Assembly: GCA_000715605.1 (NCBI GenBank)
Contig: KL568520.1
Span: 18,135 to 37,098 of the forward strand
Source of the DNA: Streptomyces speibonae
Lineage (GTDB): Bacteria > Actinomycetota > Actinomycetes > Streptomycetales > Streptomycetaceae
DNA: 18,964 bases
Direction of reading: 5' to 3'
Positions 1 through 6,535 of this stretch are shown here, piece after piece. Below the pieces are notes generated by a model that saw only the letters and a program-made list of their open reading frames with translations, was not told where the DNA came from and did no database searches. A program made the translations under genes and the position numbers. Positions within the stretch are counted from its first letter, which is position 1, and every line of letters begins with the position of its first letter.

Positions 1-924
1 GCCGCTGCCGAGGGCGGACGCCAGTTTCGCTATGTGGGCGCGGCAGGTGCGGACGTTCATGCCGAGACGGCGGGCGATCGCCTCGTCGACGTGGCCCTCC
101 ACGAGGAGCTTGGCTATGGAGTGCTGGATGTCGGTGAGGCCGTCGGGGGCGGGTTCGTACGGGGCGCCCGCGTTCAGTGAGACCGCTCGGGTCCACATGA
201 ACTCGAACACCTTGATCAGGTAGCGGACGAGGCCCGGGTGGCGCAGCTCCAGGGCCACCTGCCGGTCGTCGCGGGTGGGGATGAAGGCGACGGTCTCGTC
301 GCAGATGATGAGCCGCTCCACGAGTTCGTCGATGGTGCGGTACTCGACCTTGGCGGCGTCGAACTGGGCGACGTACGCCAGGGTTTCGGGGCTGTGGCGG
401 GCGGTGTGCTGGTAGAGGGTCCGGATGCGCACCCCGCGCTCGGTCATCTGCCGGTCGCGTTCGAGCCCCTGGGCCATGGTGTGCTCCAGACGGCGGCCGC
501 CCGGCTGGACGGAGAGCATCTCGAACCGGCACTGGGAGGTGGCCAGGTCAAGGGCGGCGTTGATCCGGTCGAACCCCTCGAGCACGGTCATCGAATGGGT
601 ACTCATCGTGGTCTGCGCGCTGACGGCCATGAACGGCTCGAACGCGTCGGCGAGCTCGATGGACATCCGCCGGCGTTCGGTGATCTCCCGCTCCAGGGGG
701 TTGAGCCGCTGCGCCAGGGCAACCGCCGGGGAAACCGGACGAAGCCAGGCGGGGTCGTCGGGATCGGGGTGAAGCAGGGCGAGTTCCATCAGACAGGGAG
801 CGGGATCCGCGTCCGCGCGCGGGATCCGGCCTGCGCGCAGTGCGTCGGCATAGAGACGGCTCCCGGCCTCACACAGTTCGGTCACCGCATGGGGATGCGT
901 CTCATTGGTCCGATTCGTTGTCAA
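1..924 (-). CDS. LuxR-type HTH transcriptional regulator (3' end cut by window edge)
   Basis: Reverse-strand reading frame open from about 951 to base 1, leaving the window before a stop. The last ~45 visible residues form a LuxR/NarL-like helix-turn-helix (LTDIQHSIAKLLVEG, then DEAIARRLGMNVRTCRAHIAKL), placed at the C-terminus as in that family. The ~260 residues before it resemble the TrmB/PLD-like sensory part of a Streptomyces regulator family; there is no phosphoacceptor receiver domain, so control by ligand or peptide is more likely than by a kinase. Start is uncertain: TTG at 924 follows a GGTGGAG stretch at short spacing; an in-frame ATG at 951 has no ribosome site and lies inside the repeat at 942-962; GTG at 885 is also possible. 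It diverges from the peptide/Rieske-like unit, 112 bases away, which suggests it controls that unit and itself. Family is seen; ligand and target are inferred. Confidence 0.82.
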   Translation of the reverse strand, partial: MTTNRTNETHPHAVTELCEAGSRLYADALRAGRIPRADADPAPCLMELALLHPDPDDPAWLRPVSPAVALAQRLNPLEREITERRRMSIELADAFEPFMAVSAQTTMSTHSMTVLEGFDRINAALDLATSQCRFEMLSVQPGGRRLEHTMAQGLERDRQMTERGVRIRTLYQHTARHSPETLAYVAQFDAAKVEYRTIDELVERLIICDETVAFIPTRDDRQVALELRHPGLVRYLIKVFEFMWTRAVSLNAGAPYEPAPDGLTDIQHSIAKLLVEGHVDEAIARRLGMNVRTCRAHIAKLASALGSG

Positions 925-941
925 ATCTCCACCCCCCAGGG

Positions 942-962
942 TCCTGAACATGCAGGAACATG
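942..962. promoter_or_regulatory. Candidate operator between regulator and peptide gene
   Basis: GAACATG occurs at 946-952 and again at 956-962, exactly 10 bp apart, one helical turn. The same stretch holds an inverted repeat, TCCTG at 942-946 and CAGGA at 953-957. It sits just upstream of the likely regulator start and about 75 bases before the peptide gene. A LuxR-type dimer or tandem dimers could bind here. The repeats are seen; function is inferred. Confidence 0.4.
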
Positions 963-1036
963 ATGCACCGATTGTGTGGCCATGACGTGCCCGAATGAGC
1001 CATCGTCGTACTTGACGGGGGAAGGGTGACTTTCGA

Positions 1037-1261
1037 GTGAGGACGAAGCCGACTATGCGCAAGAGAACGCTTCGCTCGGTACTTGTCGCCGCCTTCTCTG
1101 CCGTTATGGCCTTCGGAGTGCTGAGTGGCCTGGCCGGCACGAAGGGCGACGTCCGGGCTGACAGCAGTTGGGGGCCGGTAGCGGCGGAGAAGTCCGCACC
1201 CCCTGACAGCACCTGGGGCGTGGTTCAACCGCGGCTCGCCGACGACAGTACGTGGGGCTGA
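1037..1261 (+). CDS. Secreted small peptide precursor with three DS(S/T)WG repeats
   Basis: 74 residues. The N-terminus is a clear Sec signal: basic MRKRTLRS, a hydrophobic core (about residues 16-34), then GDVRA, an A-X-A-like site predicting cleavage after Ala41. The remaining 33 residues begin with DSSWG (42-46), carry DSTWG at 57-61 and end with DSTWG at 70-74, flush with the stop codon; spacers are rich in Pro, Ala and Val. No cysteine is present, so this is not a disulfide peptide or lanthipeptide. Exact repetition plus terminal placement suggests that the pentapeptide, or its Trp-Gly end, is the functional unit, perhaps released by proteolysis as a signal. Start: GTG 1037 follows GGGGGAAGGG (1017-1026); ATG 1055 in the same frame would also keep the signal peptide. 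The next gene begins 3 nt after the stop, so translation is probably coupled. I do not recognise a named family. Confidence 0.78.
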   Translation: MRTKPTMRKRTLRSVLVAAFSAVMAFGVLSGLAGTKGDVRADSSWGPVAAEKSAPPDSTWGVVQPRLADDSTWG

Positions 1262-1264
1262 GCG

Positions 1265-1600
1265 ATGACCACCCCACCCGATGACCGATCCTTCCGCCGT
1301 GAGATGGCGACCGCCTACCGATCCGGATGGCACTTCATCGACCTGGTCACCGCCCTCCCTCACAGCGGTGACTCGTTGATGGTGACCGTGTTCGGTGAGC
1401 CGGTCGTCGTCACGCGGGACGAGGACGGCGACGTACGGGCGTACCGGTGCCTGCGGCGGCCCAGGGGTGCTCCGAAGCCCGTGCGATGTGCCATCCGGTA
1501 CGGAATGATCTTTGTGAACCTGGACCAGCGGGACCATCGGCAGGTGGAGTCCGACTCCCCCGCCCCCCGGACCATTTCGGCCACCCCCCGCAGTGCCTGA
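1265..1600 (+). CDS. Small Rieske-dioxygenase-like protein lacking the [2Fe-2S] ligands
   Basis: 111 residues. Residues 19-62 read like the N-terminal Rieske domain of ring-hydroxylating oxygenase alpha subunits (SGWHFIDL, GDSLMVTVFGEPVVVTRDEDG, then VRAY). Where the family has the first ligand pair (C-X-H-R-G) this protein has RCLRRPRGAP (61-70), and it then jumps to RCAIRYGMIFVNLDQ (74-88), which matches the segment after the second C-X2-H pair. The cluster-binding middle is therefore missing, and so is the whole catalytic domain (full proteins are about 350-450 residues). The frame is uninterrupted, so it may be a repurposed fold and not a fresh pseudogene. It is probably co-transcribed and translationally coupled with the DS(S/T)WG peptide gene, so a role in peptide maturation, binding or immunity is conceivable; that is inference. 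The last 20 residues are Ser/Pro/Arg-rich without recognisable similarity. Confidence 0.7.
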   Translation: MTTPPDDRSFRREMATAYRSGWHFIDLVTALPHSGDSLMVTVFGEPVVVTRDEDGDVRAYRCLRRPRGAPKPVRCAIRYGMIFVNLDQRDHRQVESDSPAPRTISATPRSA

Positions 1601-1643
1601 CGCGATTCCCCCGTCGTAACAGATCGCGCAGGTGCTTCCCCCC

Positions 1644-1684
1644 GCAGCGGCGTCACCGTGACCTGAACACGGTGACGCCGCTGC
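1644..1684. terminator. Perfect 17-bp hairpin between convergent genes
   Basis: Arms 1644-1660 and 1668-1684 are perfectly complementary (GCAGCGGCGTCACCGTG against CACGGTGACGCCGCTGC) with a 7-nt loop, followed on the plus strand by AGTTTTG. It lies between the end of the Rieske-like gene and the end of the minus-strand split-barrel gene and probably ends transcription from both sides. Confidence 0.88.
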
Positions 1685-1769
1685 AGTTTTGTGGGACATT
1701 TCCGGGTATCGGCCGGATCGGGTGATGGCCGGAAGCGGTCGCTCGCCGGTGCGCATGGCACCGCCCGCC

Positions 1770-2186
1770 TCACGCACGCCCCAGCGCCCGTGTGAGCGCG
1801 ATCTCGATGACCACCCGGGACGGGTTCGGCGACGGCGTCCGTCCGTAGCGTTCCGCATAGCGCCGCTCCGCCTCCTCGACGTGCTCCCGCTCCGTGCGGA
1901 CCACCGCGCGTCCCTCCAGCGTCGCCCACCGCCGGCCGTCCACCTGGCAGGCCGCGACGGCCGCGCCCGTTGCCCCCGCGGCCAGGACATGGCGCACCTT
2001 TGCGCTCGCCTTGCTCGCGATCACCCGAGCAAGCCGCGCCCCGGGGTCGTATGTCACTCCGACGGGTACCACGTGCGGGGTGCCGTCCGGGCGGAGGGTG
2101 GTCAGCGTGCACAGGTGCTTCTCGCGCCAGAAGCTGAGATATGACGCGTCCGGATCGCCCGGATCGACGGAGTACGTGGTGGCCAT
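1770..2186 (-). CDS. PPOX-class split-barrel protein, probably flavin- or F420-dependent
   Basis: 138 residues from ATG 2186. The sequence has the layout of the pyridoxamine-5'-phosphate-oxidase-like split barrel: YLSFWREKHLCTLTTLRPDG then TPHVVPVGVTYDP near the N-terminus, a central RVIASKASAKVRHVLAAG strand-helix pair, and WATLEGRAVV before a C-terminal helix. In actinobacteria such short single-domain members usually bind F420 or FMN and reduce or sequester small substrates (Rv1155-like); the substrate cannot be read from sequence. ATG 2186 is preferred over GTG 2210 because TAAGTT lies 7 nt before it and there is no ribosome-binding site, which fits a leaderless mRNA. It diverges from clpB across the HAIR element, so heat-shock control could reach it too. 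Confidence 0.82.
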   Translation of the reverse strand: MATTYSVDPGDPDASYLSFWREKHLCTLTTLRPDGTPHVVPVGVTYDPGARLARVIASKASAKVRHVLAAGATGAAVAACQVDGRRWATLEGRAVVRTEREHVEEAERRYAERYGRTPSPNPSRVVIEIALTRALGRA

Positions 2187-2193
2187 GGACCGG

Positions 2194-2199
2194 AACTTA
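2194..2199 (-). promoter_or_regulatory. Candidate -10 box, leaderless start of the PPOX gene
   Basis: TAAGTT on the minus strand, followed by 7 nt and then ATG 2186. No purine-rich ribosome site separates them. The -35 region (about 2217-2222) is weak. Confidence 0.45.
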
Positions 2200-2223
2200 A
2201 CCCGTCGCACTCCCGCGGACTAC

Positions 2224-2244
2224 CTTGAGCGGAATAGACTCAAG
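2224..2244. promoter_or_regulatory. HAIR element (HspR operator) controlling clpB
   Basis: CTTGAGC, 7 nt, ACTCAAG: this matches the HspR-binding HAIR consensus CTTGAGT-N7-ACTCAAG with a single mismatch in the left arm. It lies 118 bases before the clpB start. In Streptomyces HspR represses the dnaK operon, clpB and lon, with DnaK as co-repressor, so derepression on heat stress is expected here. The element also sits just upstream of the divergent PPOX gene. Confidence 0.88.
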
Positions 2245-2361
2245 TTTGTGTACGCTGTTCGAGGCAGCCTGGCCGAGTCAGCCGCGAAGGCCAGTGACGG
2301 TCATGAGGACCGCTGAGGGTCACTGAAGGGTCACAGGGTTATCGAGAAGGAGAACGGACAC

Positions 2362-4959
2362 GTGGACGCCGAGCTGACCAACCGGAGCCGGGACGCGCTC
2401 AGCGCCGCCGGCAATCGGGCCGTGACCGAGGGCCACCCCGACCTCACCCCCGCCCACCTGCTGCTCGCCCTGCTCGCCGGGCAGGAGAACGAGAACATCA
2501 CGGACCTGCTCGCCGCGGTCGACGCCGACCAGGCCGCCGTACGCGCCGGGGCCGAACGCGTCCTCGCCGGCCTCCCGAGCGTCACCGGGTCCACGGTCGC
2601 GCCGCCCCAGCCCAACCGCGAACTGCTCGCCGTCATCGCGGACGCCCAGGCCCGCGCCCGCGACCTCGGCGACGAGTACCTTTCCACCGAGCACCTCCTC
2701 ATCGGCATCGCCGCCAAGGGAGGCGCCGCCGGCGAGGTGCTCGCGAACCAGGGCGCCACCGCCAAGAAGCTGCAGGAAGCGTTCCAGAAGACGAGAGGAG
2801 CCCGCCGGGTGACCACACCGGACCCCGAGGGCCAGTACAAGGCGCTGGAGAAGTTCGGCACCGACCTCACCGCGTCCGCCCGCGAGGGCAGGCTCGACCC
2901 GGTGATCGGACGGGACCAGGAGATCCGGCGCGTGGTGCAGGTGCTGTCCCGCCGCACCAAGAACAACCCCGTGCTGATCGGTGAGCCGGGCGTCGGCAAG
3001 ACCGCCGTCGTCGAGGGCCTCGCCCAGCGCATCGTCAAGGGCGACGTCCCCGAGTCGCTGAAGGACAAGCGGCTGGTCGCCCTGGACCTGGGCGCCATGG
3101 TCGCCGGCGCCAAGTACCGCGGCGAGTTCGAGGAGCGGCTGAAGACCGTCCTGGCCGAGATCAAGGACTCCGACGGGCAGATCATCACCTTCATCGACGA
3201 GCTGCACACCGTCGTCGGCGCGGGCGCCGGCGGCGACTCCGCCATGGACGCGGGCAACATGCTCAAGCCCATGCTCGCGCGCGGCGAGCTGCGCATGGTC
3301 GGCGCCACCACCCTCGACGAGTACCGCGAGCGGATCGAGAAGGACCCGGCACTGGAGCGCCGCTTCCAGCAGGTGCTGGTCGCCGAGCCGTCCGTCGAGG
3401 ACTCCATCGCCATCCTCCGCGGGCTCAAGGGCCGCTACGAGGCCCACCACAAGGTGCAGATCGCCGACAGCGCCCTGGTGGCCGCCGCGACCCTCTCCGA
3501 CCGCTACATCACCTCCCGCTTCCTGCCCGACAAGGCCATCGACCTCGTCGACGAGGCCGCCTCGCGCCTGCGCATGGAGATCGACTCCTCGCCCGTGGAG
3601 ATCGACGAACTCCAGCGCGCCGTCGACCGGTTGCGGATGGAGGAGCTGGCGATCGGCAAGGAGTCCGACGCCGCCTCCCGCGAGCGCCTCGACAAGATCC
3701 GCCGGGACCTCGCCGACAAGGAGGAGGAGCTGCGCGGACTCACCGCCCGCTGGGAGAAGGAGAAGCAGTCCCTCAACCGGGTCGGTGAGCTGAAGGAGAA
3801 GCTCGACGAACTGCGCGGGCAGGCCGAGCGCGCCCAGCGCGACGGCGACTTCGACACCGCCTCCAAGCTGCTCTACGGCGAGATCCCCACCCTGGAGCGC
3901 GACCTGGAGGCCGCCTCCGAGGCCGAGGAGGAGGCGGCCCGGGACACCATGGTCAAGGAGGAGGTCGGCGCCGACGACATCGCCGACGTCGTCGCCTCCT
4001 GGACCGGCATCCCGGCCGGCCGCCTGCTGGAGGGCGAGACGCAGAAGCTGCTGCGCATGGAGGACGAGCTGGGCAAGCGCCTCATCGGCCAGACCGAGGC
4101 CGTCCGCGCGGTGAGCGACGCCGTGCGGCGCTCCCGGGCCGGGGTCGCCGACCCCGACCGCCCCACCGGTTCCTTCCTCTTCCTCGGCCCCACCGGTGTC
4201 GGCAAGACCGAGCTCGCCAAGGCGCTCGCCGACTTCCTCTTCGACGACGAGCGCGCAATGGTCCGCATCGACATGTCGGAGTACAGCGAGAAGCACTCCG
4301 TCGCCCGGCTCGTCGGCGCGCCGCCCGGGTACGTCGGCTACGAGGAGGGCGGCCAGCTCACCGAGGCGGTCCGCCGCCGCCCCTACAGCGTCGTCCTGCT
4401 CGACGAGGTGGAGAAGGCGCACCCCGAGGTCTTCGACATCCTGCTCCAGGTGCTCGACGACGGCCGGCTCACCGACGGCCAGGGCCGCACCGTGGACTTC
4501 CGCAACACCATCCTGGTGCTGACGTCCAACCTGGGCAGCCAGTATCTGGTGGACCCGGTGAGCACCGAGGCGGAGAAGCGGGAGCAGGTGCTGGAAGTGG
4601 TGCGGGCCTCCTTCAAGCCCGAGTTCCTCAACCGGCTCGACGACCTGGTCGTCTTCTCCGCCCTGACCAAGCCCGAACTGGAACGCATCGCGCAGCTCCA
4701 GATCGAGAGCCTGGCCCGCCGGCTGGCCGAACGCCGCCTCACCCTGGAGGTCACCCCCGAGGCGCTGGCCTGGCTGGCCGAGGAGGGCATGGACCCGGCC
4801 TACGGCGCCCGCCCGCTGCGCCGCCTGGTCCAGACGGCCATCGGCGACCGTCTCGCCAAGGAGATCCTGGCCGGGGAGATCAAGGACGGCGACACGGTGC
4901 GGGTGGACCGCTTCGAGGACGGGCTCCTGGTGGGTCCCGCCACCGGCAAGTCGCTCTGA
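2362..4959 (+). CDS. clpB: ATP-dependent disaggregase ClpB (Hsp100)
   Basis: 865 residues, the usual length for actinobacterial ClpB. A Clp N-terminal double repeat (1 to about 145) is followed by AAA+ module 1 with Walker A GEPGVGKT (207-214) and Walker B ending in D279-E280, a charged coiled-coil middle domain (about 400-525) that docks DnaK, and AAA+ module 2 with Walker A GPTGVGKT (609-616) and Walker B LLDE (679-682), then the D2-small domain to the C-terminus. I see no ClpP-binding IGF-type loop, so it refolds aggregates with DnaK/DnaJ/GrpE and does not degrade them. It acts in the cytoplasm as a hexamer. GTG 2362 is chosen for the GAAGGAG at 2345-2351 and because the protein then starts as [13 protein letters not shown], normal for the family. 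Expression should be under HspR through the HAIR element. Monocistronic: a hairpin follows. Confidence 0.97.
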   Translation: MDAELTNRSRDALSAAGNRAVTEGHPDLTPAHLLLALLAGQENENITDLLAAVDADQAAVRAGAERVLAGLPSVTGSTVAPPQPNRELLAVIADAQARARDLGDEYLSTEHLLIGIAAKGGAAGEVLANQGATAKKLQEAFQKTRGARRVTTPDPEGQYKALEKFGTDLTASAREGRLDPVIGRDQEIRRVVQVLSRRTKNNPVLIGEPGVGKTAVVEGLAQRIVKGDVPESLKDKRLVALDLGAMVAGAKYRGEFEERLKTVLAEIKDSDGQIITFIDELHTVVGAGAGGDSAMDAGNMLKPMLARGELRMVGATTLDEYRERIEKDPALERRFQQVLVAEPSVEDSIAILRGLKGRYEAHHKVQIADSALVAAATLSDRYITSRFLPDKAIDLVDEAASRLRMEIDSSPVEIDELQRAVDRLRMEELAIGKESDAASRERLDKIRRDLADKEEELRGLTARWEKEKQSLNRVGELKEKLDELRGQAERAQRDGDFDTASKLLYGEIPTLERDLEAASEAEEEAARDTMVKEEVGADDIADVVASWTGIPAGRLLEGETQKLLRMEDELGKRLIGQTEAVRAVSDAVRRSRAGVADPDRPTGSFLFLGPTGVGKTELAKALADFLFDDERAMVRIDMSEYSEKHSVARLVGAPPGYVGYEEGGQLTEAVRRRPYSVVLLDEVEKAHPEVFDILLQVLDDGRLTDGQGRTVDFRNTILVLTSNLGSQYLVDPVSTEAEKREQVLEVVRASFKPEFLNRLDDLVVFSALTKPELERIAQLQIESLARRLAERRLTLEVTPEALAWLAEEGMDPAYGARPLRRLVQTAIGDRLAKEILAGEIKDGDTVRVDRFEDGLLVGPATGKSL

Positions 4960-4983
4960 GCGGCGTCCCCGCGGTTCCGTTTC

Positions 4984-5018
4984 CGGGCCCGATGTCCCCG
5001 CGGGACGTTGGGCCCGGG
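4984..5018 (+). terminator. Hairpin downstream of clpB
   Basis: Outer arms CCGGGCCC (4984-4991) and GGGCCCGG (5011-5018), inner arms GTCCC (4995-4999) and GGGAC (5003-5007) with a 3-nt loop and a small internal loop between. There is no U-tract, as is common in Streptomyces. It separates clpB from the YbjN gene. Confidence 0.75.
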
Positions 5019-5142
5019 CATCACCGGGTACTTCGGGAGTGACCGGATCGAGTCAGCCCTCGGCTGACAGGCCCGTCGGGGCTTGCCACCCCCCTCCCCG
5101 CATAAGGGAGGATGGCGGGATCCGTACGAAGGGAAAATCACG

Positions 5143-5673
5143 GTGACCATCGACCCGTCCTCGATTCCGAATTTCGGGGGCCAGCAGCCAGAGCCGCAGC
5201 CCCAAGGACCGGCGGGCCCCGTCGTCCCGGATCAGGACCTCGTGAAGCAGCTCCTCGATCAGATGGAGCTGAAGTACGTCGTTGACGAAGAGGGTGACCT
5301 CGCGGCGCCGTGGGAGCAGTTCCGCACCTACTTCATGTTCCGCGGGGAGGGCGATCAGCAGATCTTCTCCGTCCGCACGTTCTACGACCGGCCGCACAAG
5401 ATCGACGAGAAGCCGCAGCTGCTCGAGTCGATCGACGACTGGAACCGGCGCACGCTGTGGCCCAAGCTCTACACGCACACCCACGACGACGGCACGGTCC
5501 GTCTCATCGGTGAGGCGCAGATGCTGATCGGCACGGGCGTGAGCCTCGAGCACTTCGTCTCGTCGACGGTGAGCTGGGTACGCGCCGCGATCGAGTTCGA
5601 CCGGTGGCTGGTCGAGCAGCTCGGCCTGGAGAAGGAGATCAACGAGGCGGACAAGCCGGACGACGGCCAGTAG
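5143..5673 (+). CDS. YbjN-domain protein
   Basis: 176 residues from GTG 5143, with GAAGGGA (5128-5134) 8 nt upstream; the reading frame runs further upstream but that extension lacks a ribosome site. The protein opens with a Pro/Gln-rich tail (IPNFGGQQPEPQPQGP), then a YbjN domain (about 30-165), an alpha/beta fold like type III secretion chaperones, including YVVDEEGDLAAPWEQFRTYF, FYDRPHKIDEKPQLL and WNRRTLWPKLYTHTHDDG. No catalytic motif, membrane segment or signal peptide is seen, so it is probably a cytosolic protein-binding or regulatory factor. It lies between two hairpin terminators and is likely transcribed alone. YbjN proteins are widespread in actinobacteria, without a settled biochemical role. 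Confidence 0.85.
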   Translation: MTIDPSSIPNFGGQQPEPQPQGPAGPVVPDQDLVKQLLDQMELKYVVDEEGDLAAPWEQFRTYFMFRGEGDQQIFSVRTFYDRPHKIDEKPQLLESIDDWNRRTLWPKLYTHTHDDGTVRLIGEAQMLIGTGVSLEHFVSSTVSWVRAAIEFDRWLVEQLGLEKEINEADKPDDGQ

Positions 5674-5733
5674 CCCGCCCCTGGGGCACGGCGCGTGCGG
5701 CGGACACGGCGACGTACGCGCCGTCCCCGGGAG

Positions 5734-5783
5734 GAGCCCGGCCCGGCCGGCGACCCACGGGGTCACCTGCCGGGGCCGGGCTC
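5734..5783 (+). terminator. Long GC hairpin after the YbjN gene
   Basis: Left arm GAGCCCGGCCCGGC (5734-5747) pairs with 5769-5783, GCCGGGGCCGGGCTC, with one bulged G; an inner stem GACCC/GGGTC (5752-5756 and 5760-5764) extends it. Confidence 0.8.
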
Positions 5784-5848
5784 TCGCGCGCTCGGAACCG
5801 ACGGAGCCGGATCCGTCCGCGGCCCGGTCCGTCCGGTGGGCGGCTGCT

Positions 5849-5854
5849 TATTCT
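5849..5854 (+). promoter_or_regulatory. Candidate -10 box, leaderless start of the DUF1707 gene
   Basis: TATTCT, 7 nt, ATG 5862. No ribosome-binding site is visible between the upstream hairpin and the start codon. An in-frame GTG at 5856 is a less likely alternative start. Confidence 0.5.
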
Positions 5855-5861
5855 TGTGACC

Positions 5862-6473
5862 ATGACAGCCCAGCCTCCGGAGCCCACCTCCCGGCCCTCC
5901 GGCGCCCTGCGCGCCTCCCACGACGACCGGGAGGCCGTGGTGGAGCAGTTGCGCGACGCGGCCGCCGAGGGCCGCATCGACCTCGACGAGCTGGACACGC
6001 GCCTGGAGCAGGCGCTGACCGCCAAGACCTATGCCGAGCTGGACGCCCTGACCGCGGACCTGCCGAGGCGCGAGACCGCCGCGGACCTGCCGCCCCTGGT
6101 GCTCAAGGGCGGTCTGCACGGGGCGTCCCGGGGCCCCGGACGCTGGGAGGTCCCCGGGCGGGTCGTGGCCCATGGCGGCATGGCGGGCGTGAAGCTCGAC
6201 TTCAGCCGCGCCGTGTGCCGTCTGCCGGAGGTCACGGTGGAGGCGTACGGGGAGGCGGCGGGCGTCACGATCGTCATCCCGGACGGCTGGGCGGCGGACA
6301 CGACCGGCATGGACCCCGGCATGGGCGGCCTGAAGGACAAAACCACGCCGGACCGCCTGCCGGGCACCCCCCTGATCAAGCTCATCGGCGGCGGGGGCGT
6401 GGCGGGCGTGGTGATCCGCCACCCGAACCGGTGGGAACGCCGGAAGCTGGGGAGCAACCCCGCTCCTGCATAG
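5862..6473 (+). CDS. DUF1707 protein with LiaF-like C-terminal domain
   Basis: 203 residues. Residues 16-68 are a clear DUF1707 (LRASHDDREAVVEQLRDAA, then EGRIDLDELDTRLEQALTAKTYAELDALTADLP), a short helical module common at the N-terminus of actinobacterial membrane and envelope-stress proteins. Residues about 95-195 alternate short beta strands and glycines (GGMAGVKLDFSRAV, GEAAGVTIVIPDGW, KLIGGGGVAGVVIRHP) like the beta-rich C-terminal domain of LiaF/YvqF cell-wall-stress sensors. Unlike LiaF it has no transmembrane helices, so it is probably cytosolic or peripheral. It is convergent with the aminotransferase gene, 62 bases away. Domain names are confident; a role in envelope sensing is inference. 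Confidence 0.85.
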   Translation: MTAQPPEPTSRPSGALRASHDDREAVVEQLRDAAAEGRIDLDELDTRLEQALTAKTYAELDALTADLPRRETAADLPPLVLKGGLHGASRGPGRWEVPGRVVAHGGMAGVKLDFSRAVCRLPEVTVEAYGEAAGVTIVIPDGWAADTTGMDPGMGGLKDKTTPDRLPGTPLIKLIGGGGVAGVVIRHPNRWERRKLGSNPAPA

Positions 6474-6535
6474 GCACTCTTCGCGGATCGTGGGCGGGGG
6501 CGGGGTGGGGGCGTGCGCGGGCCGGTGCCCCGGCG

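Noticed and set aside
238..963. 241-residue plus-strand frame at the left end
   Set aside because: Opposite the HTH regulator; lacks a ribosome site and has shadow-like composition.
1265..1600. Sequencing frameshift as the reason for the missing Rieske ligands
   Set aside because: Similarity before and after the gap is in one frame, so an in-frame loss explains it better than a frameshift.
2320..4422. 700-residue open frame on the minus strand opposite clpB
   Set aside because: Antisense shadow of a high-GC gene; composition is Leu/Gly/Val/Asp-rich nonsense with no domain, while the plus strand is an unambiguous ClpB.
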